From Paenibacillus bovis (GTDB lineage Bacteria; Bacillota; Bacilli; Bacillales; Bacillaceae_C): a DNA stretch of 39,889 nucleotides. The DNA is taken from NCBI GenBank assembly GCA_007679095.1, contig VEFU01000039.1, forward strand, positions 1,440 to 41,328, given 5' to 3'. Both the position numbers and the translations under genes were made by a program. Below are positions 16,730 to 23,934 of the stretch, one piece after another; the stretch's first letter is position 1, and every line of letters starts with the position of its first letter. The notes beneath the pieces are model-generated. The model saw nothing but the letters and a program-made list of their open reading frames with translations, did not search any database and had not been told where the DNA came from.

Positions 16730-17357
16730 AGCGTTAGCATTTTGCTTAGTTATTTTTTTTAGGTTTTACTTTAGCAGCTCCAATTGGCCCTGTTAATTCT
16801 GTCCGTTTAGATAAAGGCATTAAAAATGGATTTTGGCATGCATGGATTGTTGGAGTCGGCTCGATGATTGCGGATGGATTTTTCATGTTAGTTGTGTATA
16901 TGGGATGGTGCATTTCTTAGAAGTGCCGATTGTTCAAATCTTTCTCTGGCTTTTTGGAGCATTTATCCTGTTGTTTACAGGAGTTGAAAGTATGGTAAAT
17001 GTAAATTCACTTACCATTGCCACTAACAGAGAAAAGGACTCTCTATTTTAATGCTTCATAACAGGATTTATTATGTCTATCACCAGTCCACTTTCGATCT
17101 TATTCTGGTTAGGTATATACGGTTCTGTTCTAGCAAAGACAGCACAAGTAAACAGCTCATCTTCACTATTAATTTACAGCAGTATGATATTTCTCGGTCT
17201 GACGTTATGGGACATTCTAATCGCTGGACTAACATCAAGCCTCCAAAAGTTTTTAAACACGAATATCCTCAAATGGATTTCCATTCTATCTGGTATTTCA
17301 TTAATAGGATTTGGAGTCTATTTTGGATACCAGGGGATTAAAGCACTAATAGGATGA
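16730..17357 (+). pseudogene. Decayed LysE/RhtB-family exporter
   Basis: Reading across frames gives a near full-length match to the intact LysE-family protein at 19323-19949. Frame 1 from about 16762 reads GFTLAAPIGPVNSVRLDKGI and onward to MLVVYMG. A one-base deletion near 16905 moves the reading to frame 3 (VHFLEVPIVQIFLWLFGAF). An in-frame TAA at 17049-17051 stands where the paralogue has a lysine codon (AAA to TAA). The rest (FITGFIMSI, then SILFWLGIYGSVLAKT) continues in frame to the stop at 17357. The start region is also degraded. At least two independent lesions mean it is not functional as a single protein. The 94-codon C-terminal frame at 17073-17357 is a remnant. Confidence 0.9.
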
Positions 17358-17368
17358 TAATGTAGGTT

Positions 17369-17421
17369 AAAAAAGGTTGTTCCTGAGTCTGTGATTTGGA
17401 CTTCAGGGACAACCTTTTTTT
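17369..17421. terminator. Strong bidirectional terminator
   Basis: Eighteen-base arms: AAAAAAGGTTGTTCCTGA (17369-17386) pairs with 17403-17420 apart from one G-T wobble, around a 16 nt loop, and the T run is 7 long. It ends the decayed exporter gene, and the repeat array follows directly. Confidence 0.9.
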
Positions 17422-17454
17422 GGGCTTTCGTATTTGGATTGTTGGGGGATATTG

Positions 17455-18310
17455 GTTGGTTTTGCGGATTCATATGGGGTTCTTGCGGGTTTACTTTTAA
17501 TTTTGCGGGATCACTTGCGATTCTTACGACTTTGCTTTTAATTTTACGGGACCACTTGAGATTCTTGCGACTTTGCTTTTAATTTTGCGAGACCACTTGA
17601 GATTCTTGCTACATTGCACCATATTCTTGCAGGTTCTGTTGATATTCTTGCGGGTTCACTCGATATTCTTGCGACTACCGCTTATATTCTTGCGGGAGGA
17701 CCTATTTTTCTTGCGACAGGACGGGATATTTTTGCGGCACACTGAGATTCTTGCGAGTTCACATGATAATCTTGCAGGTTCACTCGATATTCTTGCGCCT
17801 ACAGCTTATATTCTTGCGGGAGGACGGGATATTTTTGCATCACACTCGGATTCTTGCGAGTTCACATGATATTCTTGCGGGTTCACCCGATATTCTTGCG
17901 ACTACCGCTTATATTCTTGCAGGAGGACCTATTTTTCTTGCGACTTGACTCGATATTTTTGCATCACACTAATATTCTTGCGGGTTCGCATGATATTCTT
18001 GCAGGTTCACTCGATATTCTTGCGCCTACAGCTTATATTCTTGCGGGAGGACGGGATATTTTTGCATCACACTCGGATTCTTGCGAGTTCACATGATATT
18101 CTTGCGGGTTCACCCGATATTCTTGCGACTACCGCTTATATTCTTGCAGGAGGACCTATTTTTCTTGCGACTTGACTCGATATTTTTGCATCACACTAAT
18201 ATTCTTGCGGGTTCGCATGATATTCTTGCAGGTTCACTCGATATTCTTGCGACTACCACTTATATTCTTGCGAGATCGATAACTTTTCTTGCAGCTATAC
18301 AGAATTATCT
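17455..18310. repeat. Array B: degenerate ~21 bp CTTGCG repeats with 227 bp higher-order period
   Basis: The motif ATTCTTGCG or a close variant recurs roughly every 19-23 bp, some 35-40 times, with variable intervening text (GGTTCACTCGAT, ACTACCGCTTAT, GGAGGACCT). Blocks of about eleven motifs form a higher-order repeat of exactly 227 bp: the marker CCTATTTTTCTTGCGAC starts at 17701, 17928 and 18155. Copies 2 and 3 are nearly identical and copy 1 is more diverged, so the last duplication is recent. Several frames stay open because the unit is close to a multiple of three (ILAGSxD-like repeats), but there are no RBSs or ordinary protein sequence. Nothing indicates mobility. Confidence 0.92.
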
Positions 18311-18338
18311 TGTAGCTAATCTGTTTTAAAACTGGATA

Positions 18339-18755
18339 GGTCACGATAAATCTCTCATCGTGACCGCTTCAATGATTTTCGCTTCATACAGGATGCGATG
18401 AAGCTGTTAGCGTGACCACTCGTGTCATTTTTCATCCCCACTAGGCACGATGAAGCAGCCCGCGTTACCTCTTCTGTCACTTTTCATCCCCACTGGGCAC
18501 GATGTGGCACGCAGCGTTACCTCCTATACCATTTTGTCTCCTCACTGGGCACGTTGAAGCTTCTAGCGTGACCACTCGTGTCATTTTTCATCCCCACTAG
18601 GCACGATGAGGCCTTCAGCGTTACCTCTTCCGTCACTCTTCATCCCCACTGGGCACGATACTACCGTCAACGTTACCTCATCCACCATTTTCACTATGTA
18701 CCAGGCACGATGAAAATCCCCAGCATTCCCTCGTCTACTAATTGATCTGCAAACA
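18339..18755. repeat. Tandem array C of 52 bp units with inverted-repeat heads
   Basis: Eight units beginning at 18339, 18391, 18444, 18496, 18548, 18600, 18652 and 18704 (52 bp, one step of 53). Unit 1 opens with a perfect inverted repeat, GGTCACGAT-N9-ATCGTGACC. Later units keep GGCACG at the left and CGTGACC or CGTTACC at the right, so the stem is shorter or bulged. Each head is followed by a spacer of about 25-26 nt of the type GTCATTTTTCATCCCCACT. Unit length and head-plus-spacer plan equal those of array A, although the palindrome is unrelated. Open frames across it follow the repeat and are not genes. Confidence 0.92.
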
Positions 18756-18820
18756 GGAGATGATGGAACTCTCCATCCCAAGATCCACTCCCTCTACAAA
18801 AAAAGAATGAACGCCGAAAC

Positions 18821-18849
18821 TTCCTGGCCAGTTGTTTTATCACCAGGAA
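18821..18849 (-). terminator. Possible terminator of the yqhV-like gene
   Basis: TTCCTGG pairs with CCAGGAA around a 15 nt loop, some 40 nt downstream of the minus-strand gene at 18886. The following sequence has only a short T run (GTTTCG), so termination is uncertain. Confidence 0.4.
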
Positions 18850-18885
18850 TGAGCGAGTTCAGTATTACTTTCCCAAGTAAAGTGT

Positions 18886-19161
18886 TCAGTTACTTTTTAC
18901 TCCATATAAAATACAAGCGACTCCTCCAATGATCCATATGAATTTAGATAGGGAGATTTTATCGGCGATGCCCATTAAGCCGATTGTGGTTGTCGCTAAT
19001 AGTACGAGTGGGCCCACCATTGCTAGGGATGTGTTCACTACTAGCGCTTTTTCGATATCGTTATACCTTAATATAACGAAAGCTACAAATACTTCTAAAC
19101 TGCCGGAGAGGAGCCGTAGTAAAAACATCCCTAGAATTGCCTTTTCTATAAAATGAAACAT
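18886..19161 (-). CDS. YqhV-like small membrane protein (DUF2619)
   Basis: 91 aa. GGAGG with 7 nt spacing selects the ATG at 19161; the open frame continues to 19227 without an RBS. Three hydrophobic segments are visible. The pattern LRLLSGSLEVFVAFVILRYNDIEKALVVNTSLAMVGPLVLL closely follows B. subtilis YqhV as I recall it (LRVLSS... NDVRKAVVVNSILAIVGP). YqhV is found in spore formers near the spoIIIA operon in B. subtilis. Here it stands alone between repeat array C and the exporter gene, so it may be a second copy. Function unknown. Confidence 0.78.
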   Translation of the reverse strand: MFHFIEKAILGMFLLRLLSGSLEVFVAFVILRYNDIEKALVVNTSLAMVGPLVLLATTTIGLMGIADKISLSKFIWIIGGVACILYGVKSN

Positions 19162-19322
19162 TTTCTTTCCTCCAATGATTATTCTTGAATTTAATATATG
19201 CACGTACCTCTGTAGAAAGAAGGACAAGTTTTTTTAAACAGATCCTCCTTCATAGTAGTTGTCCTATATTTCAGTTTCTTGAATAGAATGGTACAAGCTA
19301 ATTCATTGGGGAGGTTTATTAT

Positions 19323-19949
19323 TTGGGGGGGTTCTTTGGGTATATTTTTCTTGGGTTATCTTTAGCTGCTCCAATTGGACCAATTAATGCAGCTCAATTA
19401 GACAAGGGGATTAAAAGTGGATTTTTCCATGCATGGTTGGTAGGTGTAGGCGCAATGATTGCTGATAGTGTCTACATGCTTTTAGTTTTCTTAGGCATTA
19501 TTCACTTCCTAGAAATTCCTTTTATGAAGACATTTTTATGGTTATTTGGCTTCTTTGTACTTGTATACACTGGTTTTGAAAATCTACTCGGTGTAAGTAA
19601 ATTAACTACCAATACAAGAAATGATAAAGAATCAGCTGCTAAGTCTTTTATTTCTGGATTTTTAATGTCTTTAGCAAACCCATTAACGATTTTATTTTGG
19701 TTAGGGATTTACGGTTCTGTACTTGCTAAAACAGTGTCTGTGTATAGTACCGGACGTGTGCTACTTTATACTCTCGCAATTTTTATAGGAATCTTACTTT
19801 GGGATGTAACAATGGCTGCAGTTGCTAGTAGTTTCAGAAAATTACTGACTGAAAGAGTTTTAAAGATTATCTCCATTATATCCGCATTGTCCTTGATTGG
19901 GTTTGGGGTTTATTTTGGAATTGAGGCTGCGAAAATACTATTTGGATAG
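19323..19949 (+). CDS. LysE/RhtB-family amino-acid exporter
   Basis: 208 aa with six predicted membrane helices, normal for the family. The N-terminal signature LSLAAPIGPINAAQLDKGIKSGFFHAWLVGVGAM is diagnostic for LysE/RhtB proteins, and SLANPLTILFWLGIYGSV is the second conserved block. It starts with TTG, preceded by GGGGAGG with a 7 nt spacing. A decayed paralogue lies 2.6 kb upstream with homologous flanking sequence, so this is the surviving copy of a duplication. Export of an amino acid or related solute is expected, and the substrate is unknown. Confidence 0.9.
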   Translation: MGGFFGYIFLGLSLAAPIGPINAAQLDKGIKSGFFHAWLVGVGAMIADSVYMLLVFLGIIHFLEIPFMKTFLWLFGFFVLVYTGFENLLGVSKLTTNTRNDKESAAKSFISGFLMSLANPLTILFWLGIYGSVLAKTVSVYSTGRVLLYTLAIFIGILLWDVTMAAVASSFRKLLTERVLKIISIISALSLIGFGVYFGIEAAKILFG

Positions 19950-19954
19950 ACGAA

Positions 19955-19981
19955 AGGTGCCCATGAAAAAATGAGGCACCT
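19955..19981. terminator. Hairpin between convergent genes
   Basis: AGGTGCC pairs with GGCACCT around CATGAAAAAATGA, where CAT and ATG can also pair. It lies just after the exporter stop and before the minus-strand gene at 19992. The T run is poor, so efficiency is uncertain. Confidence 0.55.
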
Positions 19982-19991
19982 CTCTACGTCA

Positions 19992-20198
19992 TTATTCTTC
20001 TTTTCTCGGAATTGTCTTACTAGATAGGTCATCTATCTCCCCGTCGATTGTTCCTTCCATTAACGTGTCATTTACTTGTTCATGTGTCATAGCTAATCCT
20101 GACTCTAACTCAGAACTGCTATTGTAGTCAGATGGAGTAAATGTTTTCCCCGCTAACGTTGTACCTTTCAACTTTTCCTTATTCTTTGGATTATCCAT
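19992..20198 (-). CDS. DUF4025 (YozQ-like) small protein
   Basis: 68 aa. AGGAGG with 7 nt spacing selects the ATG at 20198 (frame open to 20228). It is hydrophilic and acidic. TLAGKTFTPSDYNSSSELESGLAMTHEQVNDTLMEGTIDG matches the DUF4025/YozQ pattern of small Bacillaceae proteins as I remember it. There is no signal peptide or membrane segment. It is the second gene after a 54-aa ORF (35 nt gap), probably one transcript. Proteins of this size and composition are often sporulation-associated, but that is only an inference. Confidence 0.72.
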   Translation of the reverse strand: MDNPKNKEKLKGTTLAGKTFTPSDYNSSSELESGLAMTHEQVNDTLMEGTIDGEIDDLSSKTIPRKEE

Positions 20199-20233
20199 TG
20201 TAAAACCTCCTAAGTAGTTGTGATTCATCCAAA

Positions 20234-20398
20234 TTAGATGAAAAATTCTAGTCCATGCAAGTGCCCATGAATATGCGGAGGAATGGGAGCTAAACCAGAA
20301 TAATGAGAATAAGCATTTTCATCTCCATCCAGCTGACTTTCAAAATTCACCACATGATCTTCATTTACATCTGGTCGTTTAAATTCATGGTCTAACAT
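20234..20398 (-). CDS. 54-aa hypothetical protein upstream of the YozQ-like gene
   Basis: ATG at 20398, stop TAA at 20234-20236; 54 codons, easily missed by length cut-offs. A strong Shine-Dalgarno (ACGGAGGTG) lies 6 nt before the ATG. The protein is acidic in the first half (MLDHEFKRPDVNEDHVVNFE) and His/Pro-rich in the second (GLAPIPPHIHGHLHGL). It has four closely spaced histidines, PHIHGHLH, reminiscent of metal-binding or coat-type small proteins. I do not recognise the family. The good RBS and the tight position before the DUF4025 gene support it being real. Confidence 0.68.
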   Translation of the reverse strand: MLDHEFKRPDVNEDHVVNFESQLDGDENAYSHYSGLAPIPPHIHGHLHGLEFFI

Positions 20399-20460
20399 GA
20401 TTTACACCTCCGTGTTATATCCTTTACCCTAATATCGTTTACTAAAATGGAGAAATTATG

Positions 20461-20494
20461 AAAAAAAGAAACAGAGCAACAATTTGTCACTCTG
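20461..20494 (-). terminator. Rho-independent terminator of the alpha/beta hydrolase gene
   Basis: Stem CAGAG..CTCTG extended by G-U and A-T pairs to about 11 bp (20472-20494). On the minus strand it is followed by TTTCTTTTTTTC. The hairpin overlaps the last codons and stop of the hydrolase gene at 20487. Confidence 0.8.
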
Positions 20495-21428
20495 CTTCGC
20501 GTTGTATTTGTTTTTGGATCCAGTCAAAAACAAAGGTATATACTTCATCTTTATTTACTTCATTTAACATTTCGTGGCGGCCATTTGTAAACAGCTTGTA
20601 TTCAATATTATTTAACCCATTTTTTTTGTATTGTTGAACTACTTTCTGTATGCCTTTCCCATTATTACCAATTGGGTCCATATCGCCACTAAAAATAAGC
20701 ATTGGCAGGTCCTTCGGTATAGTTTGTATTAGGTTAGGATCATGAATCATTTCTAAACCAGTAAGTAAATCATAAAAAAATCGTGAACTACAGATAAAAC
20801 CACATAAAGGGTCATCAATATAGTTTTCCACTACTTCGGAATTACTACAAAGCCAATCAAATGCCGTAATTGGATTATGAAAACTTTTATTGTTGGCACC
20901 AAAGACTAGACGATTCATCAATGGACTTGGTGCAGTCGGTCCAGATCGACGTTCCTCCATTAAAGCGAGCATTTTGCCCATCTTACCAGCAACCCCTGGA
21001 GAATATGCTGTACCTGAGATAATTACACCTTGTATAGCGTCTGCATATTTCTGAATATACCTACGTGCTACAAAAGATCCCATACTATGCCCTAGTAAAA
21101 AAACGGGTGTTTCTGGATATTCTTTTTGAATATGTAACGTTATCGTGTATAAATCATCTACAATCCGCTCAAAACCATCCTGTTTTGCTAAAAAACCCAT
21201 ACGCCCAGCTGATTTTCCAGTTTGTCCATGACCTCGATGGTCGTTTCCAAAAACATAGATGCCTTTTTCCACTAAATATTGTGCAAATGGATCGTACCGT
21301 TCTATATGTTCTGCCATACCATGAGATAGTTGTAGAATGGCTCTAGGCTTTTCTCCTCTAACTTGCCATTGTTTCACATGCACCTTCACTTGATCATCCA
21401 TCGTTAGCCAATTTGACACTATTTCCAT
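20487..21428 (-). CDS. Alpha/beta hydrolase, monoglyceride-lipase/lysophospholipase type
   Basis: 313 aa in the Hydrolase_4 (PldB/YtpA-like) family. Oxyanion region LQLSHGMAEHIERY (about 33-46), DHRGHGQTGKS (63-73), nucleophile elbow GHSMGS with Ser115, acid in FSGDMDPIG and the catalytic His in NGRHEML near the C-terminus. Length is normal for the family. It probably hydrolyses a (lyso)phospholipid or acylglycerol in the cytoplasm; there is no signal peptide. GGGGG lies 7 nt before ATG. It is transcribed after the epimerase gene with a 44 nt gap. Confidence 0.9.
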   Translation of the reverse strand: MEIVSNWLTMDDQVKVHVKQWQVRGEKPRAILQLSHGMAEHIERYDPFAQYLVEKGIYVFGNDHRGHGQTGKSAGRMGFLAKQDGFERIVDDLYTITLHIQKEYPETPVFLLGHSMGSFVARRYIQKYADAIQGVIISGTAYSPGVAGKMGKMLALMEERRSGPTAPSPLMNRLVFGANNKSFHNPITAFDWLCSNSEVVENYIDDPLCGFICSSRFFYDLLTGLEMIHDPNLIQTIPKDLPMLIFSGDMDPIGNNGKGIQKVVQQYKKNGLNNIEYKLFTNGRHEMLNEVNKDEVYTFVFDWIQKQIQREAE

Positions 21429-21472
21429 GTTTAATCCCCCAATGGTTTCAATACGGTATCATCACCGGCTCC

Positions 21473-22348
21473 TTATTCTACAGTCACTGTCATCATCGTT
21501 TTCACTGATTTCCCTTGTTCAACAAACAATAATTCTTCTTTCCGATTGAATTCATCAGTCTTGCCCATTGCAGGCTCGACACAAACAAAATCTTGATCTT
21601 GTTCTGTCCACAAATACACATACTTAAATTCGTCACCATATTTTATGTGTACTTTCCTATTTAATTCTGGAAGTGGAAAAGAAATACCTTTCTTTTTTGC
21701 ATTTAATAATACAAAGGATTCCACTTTATTCGTTAAGTCTAAACCATCTTCGTGCACACTTTTTACTTTCATATCATTGTAATCTAGATATTGTTCCGCA
21801 TCTGTTTCATAGCTCAAATTTTTCTCGGAAGTGCTAAAGTACGGATGAAATCCACCATAAATTGGCATTTTATTGCTGGATTTGTTCTTATATTCCTGTT
21901 CAATCGTTAACGTATTATCTTGTAAAATATAAGTAAAAATAACTTCAAAATCGAATGGATAGGATGTTAGTGTCTCTGGGCTACTTTGTAAACGTAATGT
22001 GATCATCGCCTTGTCTTCCGATGCATTCCTTTCGACTACTTCCCATGGAAGGTTACGTGCAAATCCATGATTCTTCATATTATATACTTTGCCTTCCCAT
22101 TCATATTTTCCTGCTTCTAATTGGCCAAAGATTGGAAATAAAATCGGAATTCCGCCACGAACATTGGCATCTTCTTCGTAAAATGTTTTTTTATTTAAAA
22201 ACAATACTTCATCACCCTGCACCTCAAAGCCGATAATGATTCCCCCTCTTTCGGGAGCCACTCTTAATGTCGATGCTTGGCCGCGCAGTTCATAAATCGT
22301 ATATTGATTATCCTGTACTTGTTCAATTGTATACATATTCATCCTCAT
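21473..22348 (-). CDS. Aldose 1-epimerase family protein
   Basis: 291 aa of the galactose-mutarotase-like fold. Visible blocks: RGGIPILFPIFGQLEAGKYEWEGKVYNMKNHGFARNLPWEV (substrate-binding region with the conserved Arg/His, NHGFAR), YGGFHPYFS (conserved His-Pro), and FVCVEPAMGKTDEFN (catalytic Glu). It resembles the YeaD/LacX-like group of hexose-phosphate or aldose mutarotases rather than GalM. Three ATGs lie at the start (MRMNM); AAGGA fits the first and GAGG the third, so the start is uncertain by four codons. Confidence 0.87.
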   Translation of the reverse strand: MRMNMYTIEQVQDNQYTIYELRGQASTLRVAPERGGIIIGFEVQGDEVLFLNKKTFYEEDANVRGGIPILFPIFGQLEAGKYEWEGKVYNMKNHGFARNLPWEVVERNASEDKAMITLRLQSSPETLTSYPFDFEVIFTYILQDNTLTIEQEYKNKSSNKMPIYGGFHPYFSTSEKNLSYETDAEQYLDYNDMKVKSVHEDGLDLTNKVESFVLLNAKKKGISFPLPELNRKVHIKYGDEFKYVYLWTEQDQDFVCVEPAMGKTDEFNRKEELLFVEQGKSVKTMMTVTVE

Positions 22349-22443
22349 TTCTAATTTCCTTTTTACCTATTAAAGCACAATTACCATTTTTCTAAAAATA
22401 ATAGACCATTTTATCAAAATTTGTAATTAAAACCCATTTTCAC

Positions 22444-22472
22444 TTTACCACATTAGAGAATTGAAGTATAAT
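22444..22472 (+). promoter_or_regulatory. Sigma-A-type promoter of hisHF
   Basis: TTTACC at 22444-22449 (4 of 6 against TTGACA), a 17 nt spacer and a perfect TATAAT at 22467-22472. It lies 32 nt before the hisH ATG, so the leader is short. No leader hairpin or T-box is visible. Confidence 0.65.
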
Positions 22473-22503
22473 ATTCATATTCAATACGTTTGGGGGACAT
22501 TTC

Positions 22504-23106
22504 ATGATTGGAATAATTGATTACGGTGCTGGTAATTTACATAGTGTCGATAAAGCAGTTAGAAAGCTCGGATTTCAAACGAAACTACTAACAAACCCAG
22601 AAGATTTTACTGGTATCAATAAAATTATTTTCCCAGGGGTTGGTAATGCCAAAAAAACGATGGAAATCATCCGTGCAAGTAAGATTGACACGAAGATTAT
22701 ACAATCCATTGCCGCTGGAACACCCTTTCTCGGCATTTGTTTAGGTATGCAATTATTATTGGAGTTTAGTGAAGAAAATAATGCAGATTGCTTATCGATA
22801 TTTGAGGGGAAAGTTTTACCTTTTAAAAGAGATGTAAAAGTACCACATATGGGTTGGAATGAAGTACAGCAACAAATAAACCATCCAATCTTTAAAAGTA
22901 TTCCAGACAAAGCTGATTTTTATTTCGTACATTCTTTCTATGTGAATCCTAGTAATAATAAAGATGCAATTGGAACGACGGATTATGGACAGGAATTTTG
23001 TTCGGTAATTGCAAAGGATAATGTGGTCGGTGTACAATTCCATCCCGAAAAAAGTGCTGACGCTGGACTCACGTTATTACAAAATTTCTGCGGAAACAGC
23101 TTCTAA
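22504..23106 (+). CDS. hisH: HisH-type glutamine amidotransferase subunit
   Basis: 200 aa, class I glutamine amidotransferase domain of imidazole glycerol phosphate synthase. MIGIIDYGAGNLHSV is the family N-terminus. The catalytic triad is visible as Cys79 (GICLGMQ), His180 and Glu182 (VQFHPEKS). The oxyanion segment is PGVGN where most HisH have PGVGAF. It supplies ammonia to HisF. GGGGG precedes the ATG, and the hisF start follows 12 nt after the stop. No other his gene is nearby, so the pair may serve a pathway other than histidine synthesis or be a scattered piece of it. Confidence 0.88.
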   Translation: MIGIIDYGAGNLHSVDKAVRKLGFQTKLLTNPEDFTGINKIIFPGVGNAKKTMEIIRASKIDTKIIQSIAAGTPFLGICLGMQLLLEFSEENNADCLSIFEGKVLPFKRDVKVPHMGWNEVQQQINHPIFKSIPDKADFYFVHSFYVNPSNNKDAIGTTDYGQEFCSVIAKDNVVGVQFHPEKSADAGLTLLQNFCGNSF

Positions 23107-23118
23107 GGAGGAACTTTC

Positions 23119-23919
23119 ATGTTAAAGAAACGAATTATCCCGGCAATTGATGTCGCAAACAATAAAGCCGTAAAATACGTTCAATTTCGCAATCCAACCA
23201 TTATTGGGGACCCTGCTGAACTCGGGCAAAAATATGCCGAGCAAGGAGCAGATGAAATCCTCTATTTAGATACGACCGCTTCATTACAAAGCCACGAGGT
23301 TAGACACGAGTGGATCCGACATGTTGCCGAACAATTATATGTTCCTTTTTCCGTTGTTGGTGGGATTCGCACAATTGATGACTTTAAGAGTGTTCTCCGT
23401 GCTGGAGCTGATAAAGTCGGTGTCAACACAGCCGCAGTGAATCGACCGGAATTATTAAGTGAAGCTGCAGATATTTTTGGTAAACAGTGTGTTGTTCTTG
23501 CTCTTGATGCGAAACCAGTTAGAAATAACGAAAATGAAATAATACGTTGGGAAGTGTATACGCATTCTGCACATAATAGCAGTGGCTTAGATGCAATTGA
23601 ATGGGCACAACGAGCAGAGGAATTAGGTGCTGGAGAAATCGTATGTACTAGCATTGATCGCGACGGAATGAAAAATGGGTATGATAATGTATTATTAAAG
23701 GCGTTAACGGACGCGGTGAATATCCCTGTTATCGCATCTGGTGGAGCTGGGAGCTTAGAACATATCCGTGATACATTTATTGAAGGTCAGGTGGACGCAG
23801 CATTAGTCGCTTCTTTATTACACTACGGGGAATTAACTGTTCATGACATTAAGCAATACTTACACGATTTAGGTGAAATACCAGTTCGCTATGTACCAAC
23901 GAAAGCAGCCCAGAGATAA
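23119..23919 (+). CDS. hisF: HisF-type cyclase subunit
   Basis: 266 aa TIM barrel. Catalytic Asp11 (AIDV) and Asp130 (LALDAK) are present, as are Lys19, SIDRDGMKNGYD and ASGGAGSLEH. Deviations from the E. coli and T. maritima sequences that I recall include Tyr20 in place of Gly in the VVKG motif (AVKYVQF), VGGI for GGGI or AGGI, and VGVN for the VSIN phosphate-contact segment. The enzyme is therefore probably active but divergent. AGGAGG precedes the ATG. With HisH it should form IGP synthase or a related amidotransferase-cyclase. Confidence 0.86.
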   Translation: MLKKRIIPAIDVANNKAVKYVQFRNPTIIGDPAELGQKYAEQGADEILYLDTTASLQSHEVRHEWIRHVAEQLYVPFSVVGGIRTIDDFKSVLRAGADKVGVNTAAVNRPELLSEAADIFGKQCVVLALDAKPVRNNENEIIRWEVYTHSAHNSSGLDAIEWAQRAEELGAGEIVCTSIDRDGMKNGYDNVLLKALTDAVNIPVIASGGAGSLEHIRDTFIEGQVDAALVASLLHYGELTVHDIKQYLHDLGEIPVRYVPTKAAQR

Positions 23920-23934
23920 TCCGGGTTGCTTTTT
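23905..23934. terminator. Terminator after hisF
   Basis: GCAGCCC (23905-23911) pairs with GGGTTGC (23923-23929, one G-T wobble), followed by TTTTT and CATTTC. It overlaps the last hisF codons and abuts the stop of the convergent exonuclease gene at 23934. Confidence 0.78.

Noticed and set aside
17573-18329. Overlapping open frames encoding ILAGSxD- or IFLRVHS-like repeats in array B
   Set aside because: Several frames are open at once because the unit is near a multiple of three. There is no RBS and no domain, and stops follow the higher-order period.
18339-18755. Possible CRISPR array at array C (and at array A)
   Set aside because: The spacers between heads are similar to each other rather than unique, the heads are degenerate, and no cas gene is nearby.
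18581-18781. 66-codon minus-strand ORF
   Set aside because: It lies inside array C, is low-complexity and repeats with the unit; no RBS.
20420-20460. Possible sigma-B-like promoter (GGGTAA with an upstream TTT-rich element) before the 54-aa gene
   Set aside because: Only a partial match to GTTTAA-N12-15-GGGTAT; the -35 is poor, so not listed as a feature.
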